Shown here piece after piece: positions 10,774 through 18,670 of a stretch of DNA of 64,000 nt. The DNA comes from Nocardioides astragali. GTDB lineage: Bacteria; Actinomycetota; Actinomycetes; Propionibacteriales; Nocardioidaceae. Every line of letters begins with the position of its first letter. Within the stretch, counting starts at the first letter, position 1. The notes under the pieces were generated by a model. It saw nothing but the letters and a program-made list of their open reading frames with translations, made no database searches and was not told the origin of the DNA. The stretch is from assembly GCF_024436375.1 (NCBI RefSeq), contig NZ_JAFMZM010000004.1:248001-312000 (forward strand). Reading direction: 5' to 3'. Made by a program: the position numbers and the translations under genes.

Positions 10774-10809
10774 CGAAGGGCGGCCACCCGGCAGGGTGAC
10801 CGCCCTTCG
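10774..10809. terminator. bidirectional terminator hairpin
   Basis: CGAAGGGCGG at 10774-10783 pairs with CCGCCCTTCG at 10800-10809, and CACCC pairs GGGTG inside, with one internal mismatch. It separates the amidohydrolase from a convergent secreted protein and can serve both strands. Confidence 0.8.
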
Positions 10810-10825
10810 AAGGACGCGACTTACG

Positions 10826-11386
10826 TCAGGAAGCCGTGGTCTCGGCCTCGGGCTCGAGCTCGGCCTCGGCCGCCTGCACGTGCGTGCGCACGGCCCGGAT
10901 GTCGGCCTTGGTGCTGGTGGCGGTGATCTCCAGCGCCGCTGCCTCGGCGGCGGCGAGGTGCGCGACGGCCTCGGGGTCGGCCGCGGCGGCCTCCTCGAGT
11001 CCCTCCACCTTGTCGAGGACGTTGACGACGATCCGGAGGTTCTCGACGCGGAAGGAGCGCAGCTCCTTGCGGGCGGCGCGGGTGTCGACGGTGCTGTCGG
11101 CGGCCTCGACGCTGGTCTTGAGGCCGTCGAGGGCGGTGCGCGCGTCCGTCACGTTGGAGACGAGCTCGGCCTCGGTGTCGTCGGCCAGGTCCTGGACCGC
11201 GGTGCTCGTGGACAGCCGAGCCAGGCGCGCGTCCTTGCCGGCGATGTCCTTGAGGAGCTGCTTGGTCTGGGCCTTGACCGTCTTGGGCGTCGCCGGCGCT
11301 GCCTCGGCCGTGGAGGCCAGGGCGGACGGGGCGGCCAGCGCGGCGGTCGCGAGGGCGGCGGCGGAGAGACGTCGTGCGTGGTTCAT
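10826..11386 (-). CDS. secreted helical protein of unknown function
   Basis: The 186-residue product has a Sec signal peptide (NHARRLSAAALATAALAAPSALA) and a mature domain that is almost wholly alpha-helical, rich in Ala, Lys and Glu, with heptad-like runs (for example VVNVLDKVEGLEEAAAADPE). There are no cysteines or catalytic motifs, so a coiled-coil or helical-bundle envelope protein is likely. The ATG at 11386 has an AGGAGC ribosome-binding site; upstream frame extension has none. Upstream, AGACAACT occurs twice 13 bases apart (11440-11447 and 11453-11460), a possible regulator site. Function unknown. Confidence 0.7.
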   Translation of the reverse strand: MNHARRLSAAALATAALAAPSALASTAEAAPATPKTVKAQTKQLLKDIAGKDARLARLSTSTAVQDLADDTEAELVSNVTDARTALDGLKTSVEAADSTVDTRAARKELRSFRVENLRIVVNVLDKVEGLEEAAAADPEAVAHLAAAEAAALEITATSTKADIRAVRTHVQAAEAELEPEAETTAS

Positions 11387-11467
11387 CGAGAGTGCTCCTG
11401 GGGGTTGGGATGGAGTACTGACCCCGCCGAGTGTGCTGCAGACAACTGGTCTAGACAACTTGAACTC

Positions 11468-12355
11468 TCAGACGTCGATGACGTCGATTTCCGGACCGGG
11501 TTCGTAGACCACCAGCGCACAGTTGGACTTCACCTGCTCGTCGCCGACCTGCTCGCCGCTGCGGCGGTCGATGACACGACGCCAGATCTGGTTGCGCCGG
11601 AAGACCTGGCCGTCGCGCCGCAGGAACTGCTCGCCGCGCGCCTCGACCGCGAAGGAGTGATCGGGGCGTACGTCGCTCCGGAGCTGGCCGTGCAGGTAGC
11701 GCTCGCCGACCCACGTCCGGAGCTGGAAGGTCTGGTCGGTGTCGTTGCGCACCACCAGGTCGACGTAGTTGTAGACGATGGAGCAGCCGACTCCCCACGG
11801 CAGCACGCGCCCGCGGTCGGGGAACGGGTCGAAGGAGTGTTCCGAGCGCTCGACGACCGTCAGCCGGGAGTGCAGCACCATCCAGTGGACGAGGTTGGCC
11901 AGCTGGCAGATGCCACCGCCCACACCGGCGTCGGCCGAGCCGTTGGAGAGCCTCATCCCGTCCACGTAGCCCTTGCGCCTCGTGCAGTTGCCCACCACCC
12001 GGTTGAACGAGAACGTCTCACCCGGAGCGATCACCAACCCGTCCATCCGCGACGTGGCGAGCCTCAGGTTGGTGACCTTGTTGTGCTGCAGGTGCATCCG
12101 GTCGGGATCGAGCTCGCGCAACAGCAGCGACCCGTGCTGCTTGAGACGCACGGGCAGGTCGTCGGTCCGGTGGCGCGCGGCCCACACCACCCGCCCCGAC
12201 CACGCGTCCCGCACCCACTGCGTACGCCGTCGCGCGCGGTGCACCAGCATCGCCGCGGGGAGCAGCCACGGATGGCGCTGGGTCAGGCGCGGGGGCGCGG
12301 TGAGGCGAGCCGGGAGCTCCAGCGGCTCCAGTGGCCCGGGCGGCGCGGTGGTCAC
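11468..12355 (-). CDS. VanW family protein
   Basis: The 295-residue protein carries the VanW domain in its second half: LQHNKVTNLRLATSRMDGLVI, APGETFSFNRVVGNCTRRKGYVDGM, GVGGGICQLANLVHWM and the VVERSEHSFDPFPD segment. VanW is named from vancomycin-resistance clusters but its biochemical role is unknown. No signal peptide is evident, although the N-terminal third has Arg-rich stretches. The GTG at 12355 is the best start: the longer open frame upstream runs opposite the GNAT, rpsP and khpA genes and is not coding. It is divergent from the GNAT gene. Confidence 0.8.
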   Translation of the reverse strand: MTTAPPGPLEPLELPARLTAPPRLTQRHPWLLPAAMLVHRARRRTQWVRDAWSGRVVWAARHRTDDLPVRLKQHGSLLLRELDPDRMHLQHNKVTNLRLATSRMDGLVIAPGETFSFNRVVGNCTRRKGYVDGMRLSNGSADAGVGGGICQLANLVHWMVLHSRLTVVERSEHSFDPFPDRGRVLPWGVGCSIVYNYVDLVVRNDTDQTFQLRTWVGERYLHGQLRSDVRPDHSFAVEARGEQFLRRDGQVFRRNQIWRRVIDRRSGEQVGDEQVKSNCALVVYEPGPEIDVIDV

Positions 12356-12436
12356 GTCTCGGAGACGCCGCGGACGCCCGTTTGGTTGCCTCGAAACGAT
12401 TTGCACCCGGGTCAGCGGATCCACTGGGATGGAGAG

Positions 12437-13090
12437 ATGAGTACCGCTGCCGACCTCTTCCCGCCCCTCGGGCTCACCATCGAGGCCGGTCCGGTGGTGC
12501 TGCGCGGCCTCTCGGACGAGATCCTTCCCGAGCTGTGCGAGCTCGCCGTGCGAGGCATCCACGAGGCCGACGCGATGCCCTTCTACTTCCCGTGGACCGA
12601 CGCGCCGCCCGAGCAGCTCGCCCGCAACACCGCGGCGTACCACTGGCGCGCCCGGGCGGACTTCGGACCGGCGGCATGGGGGCTGCACCTCGCGGTCTTC
12701 CACGAGGGTCGACTCGTCGGCACCCAGGGCTTCGAGACCTCCGACTACCTCGTCACCCGCACCGGCGAGACGGGGTCGTGGCTCGGCCGGGAGTTCCAGG
12801 GACGCGGCATCGGCACCGCGATGCGTCAGGCGATCTGCGCGTTCGCCTTCGACCACCTCGACGCCGCCGCGGTGACGTCGGGCGCCTTCCTGGACAACCC
12901 GGCCTCGCTCGCGGTCTCCCGCAAGCTCGGCTACCAGCCCAACGGGGTCCGGCGCCTCAAGCGCCGCGAGGGGGAGCTCGCGCTCAACCAGGGGCTCCTG
13001 CTCACGCCCGACGACTTCGTCCGCGGCCCACATCCCCTCCGAGTGTCCGGGGTGCCGGAGCTCCGGGCGTGCATCGGGCTCGACGGGTAG
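12437..13090 (+). CDS. GNAT family N-acetyltransferase
   Basis: The 217-residue enzyme resembles the RimJ/RimL-type GNATs that acetylate amino groups with acetyl-CoA. The acetyl-CoA loop is GREFQGRGIGTAMRQAICAFAF, followed by NPASLAVSRKLGYQPNGVRR typical of this subgroup. The ATG at 12437 has GGAG upstream. It stands alone ahead of rpsP; an imperfect hairpin (13106-13136) after it may terminate transcription. The substrate is unknown. Confidence 0.85.
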   Translation: MSTAADLFPPLGLTIEAGPVVLRGLSDEILPELCELAVRGIHEADAMPFYFPWTDAPPEQLARNTAAYHWRARADFGPAAWGLHLAVFHEGRLVGTQGFETSDYLVTRTGETGSWLGREFQGRGIGTAMRQAICAFAFDHLDAAAVTSGAFLDNPASLAVSRKLGYQPNGVRRLKRREGELALNQGLLLTPDDFVRGPHPLRVSGVPELRACIGLDG

Positions 13091-13155
13091 CCTGCGAGTC
13101 GACAGATCGGCGTCCCGCCAGCCGAGCGGGGCCGATTGGTCGCGGGGGCCGAGCC

Positions 13156-13295
13156 TCTGGCAGAATCTCTCCTTGTGTCCTGCGCGCCCGGACCCTCTCA
13201 TCCGAGCGACGCAGCGCCCATCGAGTGACCAGACCCGGTGCCCCACCTGGCGAGGGTCGCTCACCCACGACAACTTCTGAGGAGACACCACAAAC
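13156..13295 (+). promoter_or_regulatory. rpsP promoter and 5' leader, related to the rplS leader
   Basis: TTGGTC (13136-13141) and CAGAAT (13161-13166) can serve as -35/-10. TCTGGCAGA at 13156-13164 and downstream blocks (GCCCGGAC, TCATCC, GCAGCGCCC, CACCTGG-GAGGG) recur in the same order in front of rplS. A GAGGAG ribosome-binding site is at 13279-13284. A leader of about 120 bases is expected; the shared blocks suggest common regulation of the two ribosomal proteins. Confidence 0.5.
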
Positions 13296-13841
13296 GTGGC
13301 CGTCAAGATTCGTTTGAAGCGCCTGGGCAAGATCCGGGTGCCGCAGTACCGCATCGTCGTCGTCGACTCGCGCAAGAAGCGCGACGGTCGAGTGCTCGAG
13401 GAGATCGGCAAGTACCACCCGAAGGAGGAGCCGTCCTTCATCGAGGTCACCTCCGACCGTGCGCAGTACTGGCTCGGCGTGGGCGCCCAGCCCACCGAGG
13501 CCGTCGAGGCGATCCTCAAGGTGACCGGCGACTGGCAGAAGCACAAGGGCCTGCCGGGCACCGAGGGCACCCTCAAGGTCAAGGAGCCCAAGCGCGCCAA
13601 GATCGACATCTTCAACGAGGCGCTCAAGGAGGTGTCCGCCGAGTCCAAGGGTTCGGCGACGACCTCCAAGAAGAAGGCCGACAAGGCCGAGAAGGTGGAG
13701 AAGGTCGAGAAGGTCGAGGAGCCCGCTGCTGAGGCGCCTGCCGCCGAGGTCCCCGCTGCGGAGACGCCCGAGGGTGCCGCCGAGGCCGCGGAGGCCACCG
13801 AGACGGTGACTGCCGAGGACGCCGGCAAGAGCGAGGCGTGA
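13296..13841 (+). CDS. rpsP: 30S ribosomal protein bS16
   Basis: The product starts [21 protein letters not shown] after the GTG, the standard bS16 N-terminus, and assembles with 16S rRNA in the small subunit body. At 181 residues it is about twice the length of E. coli bS16; the globular domain ends near residue 110 and the rest is a Lys/Glu/Ala tail ([19 protein letters not shown]). Long tails are common in actinobacterial bS16. The stop overlaps the khpA GTG by four bases, so the two are co-translated. Confidence 0.97.
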   Translation: MAVKIRLKRLGKIRVPQYRIVVVDSRKKRDGRVLEEIGKYHPKEEPSFIEVTSDRAQYWLGVGAQPTEAVEAILKVTGDWQKHKGLPGTEGTLKVKEPKRAKIDIFNEALKEVSAESKGSATTSKKKADKAEKVEKVEKVEEPAAEAPAAEVPAAETPEGAAEAAEATETVTAEDAGKSEA

Positions 13842-14089
13842 GCGACGTGCTGGCCGAGGCTCTCGAGCACCTGGTCCGTGGCATCGTCGACCACCCCGAC
13901 GACGTCGTGGTCCGCGACAAGCAGCTGCGTCGTGGCTCGATCCTCGAGGTCCGGGTGCACCCCGACGACCTCGGCAAGGTGATCGGCCGCAACGGCCGCA
14001 CCGCGACGGCGTTCCGCACCGTCATCTCGGCCCTCGCGGGCCGCGGCGGTGCGCGGGTCGACTTCGTCGACACCGACCGGCGGCGCTGA
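13838..14089 (+). CDS. khpA: KH-domain RNA-binding protein KhpA
   Basis: The 83-residue protein is a single KH domain with the GxxG loop in [19 protein letters not shown]. It follows rpsP with a GTGA overlap, which is the conserved place of this gene in actinobacteria and firmicutes. KhpA binds RNA, often with KhpB/Jag, and influences cell elongation and division in Streptococcus. A perfect 15-bp terminator hairpin follows, closing the rpsP-khpA unit. Confidence 0.93.
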   Translation: MSDVLAEALEHLVRGIVDHPDDVVVRDKQLRRGSILEVRVHPDDLGKVIGRNGRTATAFRTVISALAGRGGARVDFVDTDRRR

Positions 14090-14110
14090 CCACCGCACGT
14101 ACAGCCTGAC

Positions 14111-14145
14111 CGACGGGCGCCACCCTGCTGGGGTGGCGCCCGTCG
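14111..14145 (+). terminator. terminator after khpA
   Basis: CGACGGGCGCCACCC (14111-14125) and its exact complement (14131-14145) form a 15-bp stem around a five-base TGCTG loop. It separates rpsP-khpA from the independently promoted rimM-trmD pair. Confidence 0.85.
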
Positions 14146-14176
14146 TCCATTCCCGGGCTGGGGCCGGCTGTGTCGG

Positions 14177-14279
14177 TTTCCCCGGTTACCCGGGGAAATG
14201 GGCGGTTACCGGCCGAAACTTCGCGGGTGAGGCTCCAGTTTCCCCGGGTACCCGGGGATCGCAACCGGGGCGCTAGCCT
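14177..14279 (+). promoter_or_regulatory. rimM promoter with two palindromic operator-like sites
   Basis: TAGCCT at 14274-14279 is the -10 and stands six bases before the rimM GTG (leaderless). Upstream are two related palindromes: TTTCCCCGGTTACCCGGGGAAA (14177-14198, mismatched only at the centre) and TTTCCCCGGGTACCCGGGGA (14239-14258, with a perfect 16-bp core CCCCGGGTACCCGGGG). Their centres are 62 bases apart, about six helical turns. The second covers the expected -35 region. A GGTTACC half-site at 14204-14210 lies between them. This looks like a repressor binding pair. Confidence 0.55.
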
Positions 14280-14285
14280 CACTCC

Positions 14286-14876
14286 GTGAGCGATCAGGAA
14301 CCAGGTGACATCGAGGTCGTGGTCGGCCGCATCGGCAAGCCCCACGGCATCCGGGGGGAGGTCACCCTCGACGTACGCACCGACGAGCCCGACCGGCGGT
14401 TCGCGCCCGGCACCACGCTCCGGGCGGAGGCGCCCGCCGGGGCGGACCGCCGGCCGACCGCCCTCACCGTGGGGCGCGCGCGCTGGCACCAGAGCACCCT
14501 GCTCGTCACCTTCGAGGAGCTCCCCGACCGCAACGCCGCCGAGGCCGTGCGCGGCACCGTCCTGTACGCCACGATCGGCCACGACGAGAAGCCCGAGGAC
14601 CCCGAGGAGTACTACGACCACCAGCTCGTCGGGCTCGCGGTCGTCGACCTGGACGGCACCCTGCTCGGTGAGCTGAAGGCGGTGGTGCACGGTTCCGCGC
14701 AGGACCTGCTGACCGTACGCACCCCCGACGGGCGCGACGCCCTCGTGCCCTTCGTCTCCGCGCTCGTCCCCGAGGTCGACCTCGACGCCGGGCGCGTGGT
14801 GGTCGCCGACCGCCCGGGTCTGGTCACGCCCTTCCCCGACGACGTACCCGACGACGCTGCAGAGGACCAGACGTGA
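14286..14876 (+). CDS. rimM: ribosome maturation factor RimM
   Basis: The 196-residue protein has the two RimM parts: an N-terminal barrel ([29 protein letters not shown]) and a PRC-barrel domain starting at [22 protein letters not shown] and holding [22 protein letters not shown]. RimM binds uS19 and helps mature the 3' domain of 16S rRNA. The GTG is the first base triplet after a leaderless promoter. The stop overlaps trmD by four bases. Confidence 0.96.
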   Translation: MSDQEPGDIEVVVGRIGKPHGIRGEVTLDVRTDEPDRRFAPGTTLRAEAPAGADRRPTALTVGRARWHQSTLLVTFEELPDRNAAEAVRGTVLYATIGHDEKPEDPEEYYDHQLVGLAVVDLDGTLLGELKAVVHGSAQDLLTVRTPDGRDALVPFVSALVPEVDLDAGRVVVADRPGLVTPFPDDVPDDAAEDQT

Positions 14877-16051
14877 GGATCGACGTCGTCACGATCTTCC
14901 CCGACTACCTCGCCCCACTGGGCCTGAGCCTGCCCGGCAAGGCACGCGACAAGGGCCTGCTCGACGTCGCCGTCCACGACCTGCGCGACTGGACGACGGA
15001 CCGTCATCACACCGTCGACGACACGCCCTACGGCGGCGGCGCGGGGATGGTCATGAAGCCGGAGCCGTGGGGGCAGGCGCTGGACGCCGTCGCACAGGGC
15101 GCCACGATCGTCTTCACCACGCCCAGCGGCGAGCCATTCACCCAGCAGGTCGCCCAGGAGCTGAGCGGTCACGAGCACCTGGTGTTCGCGTGCGGGCGCT
15201 ACGAAGGCATCGACCAGCGGGTCGTCGAGCACGCCGCGACCCAAGGCACGGTGCGTGAGATCTCGCTCGGCGACTACGTCCTCAACGGCGGGGAGGTCGC
15301 CGCGCTCGCGATCATCGAGGCGGTCGTGCGGCTGCTCCCCGGCTTCATGGGCAACGCCGAGTCGCTCGTCGAGGAGTCCCACGCCGACGGCCTGCTCGAG
15401 TACCCCGTCTACACCAAGCCCTCCTCCTGGCGGGGCCGTGACGTGCCCGACGTGCTGCTCTCCGGGGATCACGCGAGGATCGCTGCCTGGCGCCGCGAGC
15501 AGGCCGCGCGTCGCACCGCCGACCGCCGGCCCGACCTGTTGCCGCCGACCGGCGCGGTCACCGGCCTCCCCGACCTCGACGTGCGTCCTGCGGTCCCCGC
15601 CGACGCCGGCGAGCTCTACACGCTCCAGCGCGCCTGCTGGCTCCAGGAGCTGGAGGCCAACCCCGGCGTGGACATCCCGGCGCTGCGCGAGTCGCTGGAC
15701 GACGTACGCCGCGGGCTGGGGGAGTGGACCGTGATGGTGGCCCGCGAGCCCGTCTCCGGACGCCTGGTCGGAGCGGTGCGCGGCCGGGTGGACCGTCACG
15801 GCGAGTGGGACATCGGCCGGATCATGGTCGCCCCCGACCTCCAGGGGCGCGGCCTCGGTCGCGCGCTGCTCGAGCTCGTCGAGGCTCTCGCGCCGCCGGA
15901 GGTGGCGACGTACGTCCTGTTCACGGGGGCGGGTTCGACCGACAACCTCCGGATGTACAAGAAGGCGGGCTTCCGCCTGCGACCGGACCGCAAGGCTCCG
16001 CCGGGAGCCGTCGTGCTCACCAAGCAGGTCTCCCGGCGGATTTCACGCTGA
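14873..16051 (+). CDS. trmD: tRNA (guanine-37-N1)-methyltransferase TrmD fused to a GNAT domain
   Basis: Residues 1-230 are a complete Trm[34 protein letters not shown], the trefoil-knot SAM site ([26 protein letters not shown]) and the C-terminal [20 protein letters not shown]. TrmD methylates G37 of tRNAs to prevent frameshifting. From about residue 236 a GNAT acetyltransferase follows without a break ([21 protein letters not shown], then [20 protein letters not shown] and [10 protein letters not shown]). E. coli TrmD is 255 residues; this is 392. The reading frame is intact, so the fusion is real in this sequence. The acetyltransferase substrate is unknown. Confidence 0.93.
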   Translation: MRIDVVTIFPDYLAPLGLSLPGKARDKGLLDVAVHDLRDWTTDRHHTVDDTPYGGGAGMVMKPEPWGQALDAVAQGATIVFTTPSGEPFTQQVAQELSGHEHLVFACGRYEGIDQRVVEHAATQGTVREISLGDYVLNGGEVAALAIIEAVVRLLPGFMGNAESLVEESHADGLLEYPVYTKPSSWRGRDVPDVLLSGDHARIAAWRREQAARRTADRRPDLLPPTGAVTGLPDLDVRPAVPADAGELYTLQRACWLQELEANPGVDIPALRESLDDVRRGLGEWTVMVAREPVSGRLVGAVRGRVDRHGEWDIGRIMVAPDLQGRGLGRALLELVEALAPPEVATYVLFTGAGSTDNLRMYKKAGFRLRPDRKAPPGAVVLTKQVSRRISR

Positions 16052-16060
16052 CCGTCCCGC

Positions 16061-16250
16061 TCTGGCAGACTTCGCTCTTGGTCCGCTCGAGGCCAGGGTC
16101 GCCCGGACTCATCCCATCGATGCAGCACCCCGGGGTCCCGCCGAACCGCACCTGCCACAGGGGGCGCACCGGCCGGCCAGCACGAGCACCAACCGAATCC
16201 ACCAGCACCTAGATTCCGCGGTTGACCTGTGGCACTCGCGAGGAGCAGTC
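16061..16250 (+). promoter_or_regulatory. rplS 5' leader, related to the rpsP leader
   Basis: TCTGGCAGA (16061-16069), GCCCGGAC (16101-16108), TCATCC (16109-16114), GCAGCACCC (16122-16130) and CACCTGCC-CAGGGGGC repeat blocks seen in front of rpsP in the same order. A second candidate -10, TAGATT, lies at 16210-16215. GAGGAG at 16240-16245 is the ribosome-binding site. The long conserved leader suggests a regulatory RNA or shared promoter architecture. Confidence 0.5.
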
Positions 16251-16601
16251 ATGACCAACGTCATCGCCGACATCGGCAACACCCTCAAGCGTGACGACGT
16301 CCCGGCCTTCCGCGCCGGCGACACCATCAAGGTCCACGTCAAGGTCATCGAGGGCAGCCGCTCGCGCGTCCAGGTGTTCCAGGGCGTCGTGATCCGCATC
16401 CACGGCTCCGGCATCGGCCGCACCTTCACCGTCCGCAAGGTCTCCTTCGGCGTCGGGGTCGAGCGGACCTTCCCGCTCAACTCCCCGATCTTCGAGAAGA
16501 TCGAGGTCGTGACCCGCGGTGACGTCCGACGCGCCAAGCTCTACTACCTCCGCAACCTCCGCGGCAAGGCCGCCAAGATCAAGGAGCGCCGCGAGGCGTG
16601 A
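16251..16601 (+). CDS. rplS: 50S ribosomal protein bL19
   Basis: The 116-residue protein has the full bL19 sequence: [43 protein letters not shown], and [18 protein letters not shown]. It sits at the 30S-50S interface. The ATG follows GAGGAG by five bases. lepB begins 30 bases after the stop with its own promoter. Confidence 0.98.
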   Translation: MTNVIADIGNTLKRDDVPAFRAGDTIKVHVKVIEGSRSRVQVFQGVVIRIHGSGIGRTFTVRKVSFGVGVERTFPLNSPIFEKIEVVTRGDVRRAKLYYLRNLRGKAAKIKERREA

Positions 16602-16608
16602 GTTCAAC

Positions 16609-16628
16609 CAGAGACTGGTTAGTCTCTG
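16609..16628 (+). promoter_or_regulatory. lepB leaderless promoter within an inverted repeat
   Basis: TAGTCT (16620-16625) is the -10, six bases before the lepB GTG. It is embedded in a perfect 8-bp inverted repeat with a four-base centre (CAGAGACT-GGTT-AGTCTCTG, 16609-16628). This may be an operator for lepB or, as RNA, a weak hairpin ending the rplS transcript. Confidence 0.5.
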
Positions 16629-16631
16629 CGC

Positions 16632-17429
16632 GTGACTTCTGACGACCGCGGTTCCACGTCCGCCACCATGGACGAGGCGCCGCGGTCGCCGCGTTCGGGC
16701 CGCAAGACCAAGCGCAAGCAGCTCCCGCTGTGGCAGGAGACGATCCTGCTCCTCGGGGTGGCGCTCGTGCTGGCCGTGGTGATCAAGACGTTCTTCGTCC
16801 AGGCCTTCTACATCCCGTCGGAGTCGATGGAGCCGGGGCTGATCCTCAACGACCGGATCCTCATCCAGAAGGTGTCCTACTGGGGCGACGACGAGCCCGA
16901 GCGCGGCGACGTGGTCGTCTTCAAGGACCCGGGCGGCTGGCTCAGCCCGGTCGACGCGGCCGGCCCCACCAACCCGATCGCCCAGGCGATGGCCAAGGTC
17001 GGCCTCTACCCCACCGGCGGGCACCTCGTGAAGCGCGTCATCGGCGTCGCCGGCGACACCATCCAGTGCTGCGACGAGGAGGGGCGGCTCCTGGTCAACG
17101 GGCAGCCGCTCGACGAGGCCGACTACGTCAAGCGGATGGGCGCCAAGTGCAACGGCCCGATGCCCACCAACGGTGCCTGCGACGAGGACTGGAAGGTCGG
17201 TCCGATCCCCGAGGGCCACATCTTCGTGATGGGCGACAACCGGTCCCGCTCCGCCGACTCCTCCCAGCACATGTGCAGCACCGACGAGACCGAGTGCGTC
17301 CCGGGCGACGAGTTCATCTCGGTCGACCTCGTGGTCGGCAAGGTCTTCGTGCTGCTCTGGCCGGCCGATCGCTTCCGCTGGGACACCCGTCCGGCCACGT
17401 TCGAGGACGTGCCGGACCCGTCCTCGTGA
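16632..17429 (+). CDS. lepB: signal peptidase I
   Basis: The 265-residue serine protease removes signal peptides of exported proteins at the outer face of the plasma membrane. A Lys/Arg-rich N-terminus is followed by one membrane anchor (residues ~35-56). The catalytic serine is S65 in YIPSESMEPGL and the lysine is K134 in HLVKRVIGVAGD; the box E motif FVMGDNRSRSADS follows. A cysteine-containing insertion (CCDEEGRLLVNG, CNGPMPTNGACDEDW) between boxes D and E is typical of the actinobacterial form. The GTG start is set by the leaderless promoter. The stop overlaps rnhB by four bases. Confidence 0.96.
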   Translation: MTSDDRGSTSATMDEAPRSPRSGRKTKRKQLPLWQETILLLGVALVLAVVIKTFFVQAFYIPSESMEPGLILNDRILIQKVSYWGDDEPERGDVVVFKDPGGWLSPVDAAGPTNPIAQAMAKVGLYPTGGHLVKRVIGVAGDTIQCCDEEGRLLVNGQPLDEADYVKRMGAKCNGPMPTNGACDEDWKVGPIPEGHIFVMGDNRSRSADSSQHMCSTDETECVPGDEFISVDLVVGKVFVLLWPADRFRWDTRPATFEDVPDPSS

Positions 17430-18232
17430 GCGGTGGTCCGATGACGGCGCCCCTGCCCTCGCCGCTCCCGTCGCCCCCGCCCTCGCAGGGCGCGGTGACC
17501 GTACGCCGTGACGCTGGCCTGTACGGCTACGAGCGCGCGCTGCGTCGAGCCGGCCTCGAGCCCATCGCCGGCGTCGACGAGGCGGGTCGCGGCGCCTGCG
17601 CCGGTCCGCTTGTCGCCGGAGCCGTCGTCCTGCCGCCCGGCAAGGCGGGCATCGTGCCCGGGCTCGCCGACAGCAAGCTGCTGACCGAAGCCGCCCGCGA
17701 GCGCGTCTACGCCCAGGTCGTACGCCGTGCCCTGGCCTGGTCGGTCGTGGTGATCGAGTCCGAGGAGTGCGACCGGCTCGGCATGCACGTCGCCAACGTC
17801 GAGGCGCTGCGACGCGCGGTGGCCCGCCTGGAGACCCGTCCGTCCTACGTCCTCACCGACGGCTTCCCCGTCGACGGCCTCGGCGTGCCGGGGCTGGCGG
17901 TGTGGAAGGGCGACCGGGTGGCGGCCTGCATCGCCGCGGCCTCGGTCATCGCGAAGGTGACCCGCGACCGGCTGATGGTCGACCTGCACGGCTCGTGGCC
18001 GCAGTACGACTTCAAGACCCACAAGGGCTACTGCACCGCCGAGCACGACGCGGCGCTGGCCGAGCACGGCCCCTCGCCGGTGCACCGGATGCGCTTCGTC
18101 AACGTACGCCGCGCCGCAGGACTCGAGCCGCTGCCCGAGCCCGGGACGGACCCGGCCACTAGTGTCGGGCGTGAGCAGCTGGGCACGTCCCCGGTAGGAC
18201 TGGAGCTGGGCACGACGGAGGAGGACGCATGA
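17426..18232 (+). CDS. rnhB: ribonuclease HII
   Basis: The 268-residue enzyme cuts RNA at ribonucleotides embedded in DNA. The first catalytic pair is D51-E52 in IAGVDEAGRGACAGPLVAGAV; later motifs are VLTDGFPVDG, AASVIAKVTRDRLM and the YDFKTHKGYCTAEH segment. A Pro/Ser-rich leader of about 25 residues and a C-terminal tail flank the fold. GTG at 17426 overlaps the lepB stop; an internal ATG at 17441 is possible. The gene overlaps the DUF2469 gene by four bases. Confidence 0.95.
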   Translation: MSGGPMTAPLPSPLPSPPPSQGAVTVRRDAGLYGYERALRRAGLEPIAGVDEAGRGACAGPLVAGAVVLPPGKAGIVPGLADSKLLTEAARERVYAQVVRRALAWSVVVIESEECDRLGMHVANVEALRRAVARLETRPSYVLTDGFPVDGLGVPGLAVWKGDRVAACIAAASVIAKVTRDRLMVDLHGSWPQYDFKTHKGYCTAEHDAALAEHGPSPVHRMRFVNVRRAAGLEPLPEPGTDPATSVGREQLGTSPVGLELGTTEEDA

Positions 18233-18537
18233 GCGCCGAGGATCTCGAGAAGTACGAGACCGAGATGGAGCTCACCCTCTATCGCGAGTACCGCGACGTG
18301 GTGGGCATCTTCAAGTACGTCGTGGAGACCGACCGTCGCTTCTACCTGTGCAACCAGGTCGACGTGAAGGCCCGCTCGGAGAGCGGTGACGTGTTCTTCG
18401 AGGTGTCGATGACCGACGCCTGGGTGTGGGACATGTACCGACCGGCGCGCTTCGCCAAGAACGTGAAGGTGCTGACGTTCAAGGACGTCAACGTCGAGGA
18501 GCTTGCCCCCCGGGAGATCGACCCGCCCAAGGACTGA
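18229..18537 (+). CDS. DUF2469 family protein
   Basis: This 102-residue acidic protein begins SAEDLEKYETEMELTLYREYRDVV and continues with the highly conserved VETDRRFYLCNQVDVKAR and DVFFEVSMTDAWVWDMYRP. It is the ortholog of M. tuberculosis Rv2901c, always next to rnhB in actinobacteria. No biochemical function is known. The ATG overlaps the rnhB stop, so it is the last gene of lepB-rnhB-DUF2469. Confidence 0.92.
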   Translation: MSAEDLEKYETEMELTLYREYRDVVGIFKYVVETDRRFYLCNQVDVKARSESGDVFFEVSMTDAWVWDMYRPARFAKNVKVLTFKDVNVEELAPREIDPPKD

Positions 18538-18631
18538 CGGGCCACCAGCCGTCCACAGGTGGCGTGGTTCCGGCTGTCTCCACAGGCGCGTCCCCGGCCC
18601 TCTCGGCAGCGTCGGTGCCGCGCGGTCTGCT

Positions 18632-18666
18632 GGTGCCTTCCCGATCCTGCCCGACCGGAAGGCACC
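18632..18666 (+). promoter_or_regulatory. hairpin hiding the yraN ribosome-binding site
   Basis: GGTGCCTTCC (18632-18641) and GGAAGGCACC (18657-18666) are perfect 10-bp complements around a 15-base loop. The 3' arm holds the only Shine-Dalgarno-like sequence (GGAAGG) before the yraN ATG at 18671. If transcribed, the stem would block translation initiation unless opened. Confidence 0.5.
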
Positions 18667-18670
18667 CACG

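Noticed and set aside
12356..14098. Long N-terminal extension of the VanW gene
   Set aside because: The frame stays open but lies opposite the GNAT, rpsP and khpA genes and shows no VanW-like sequence.
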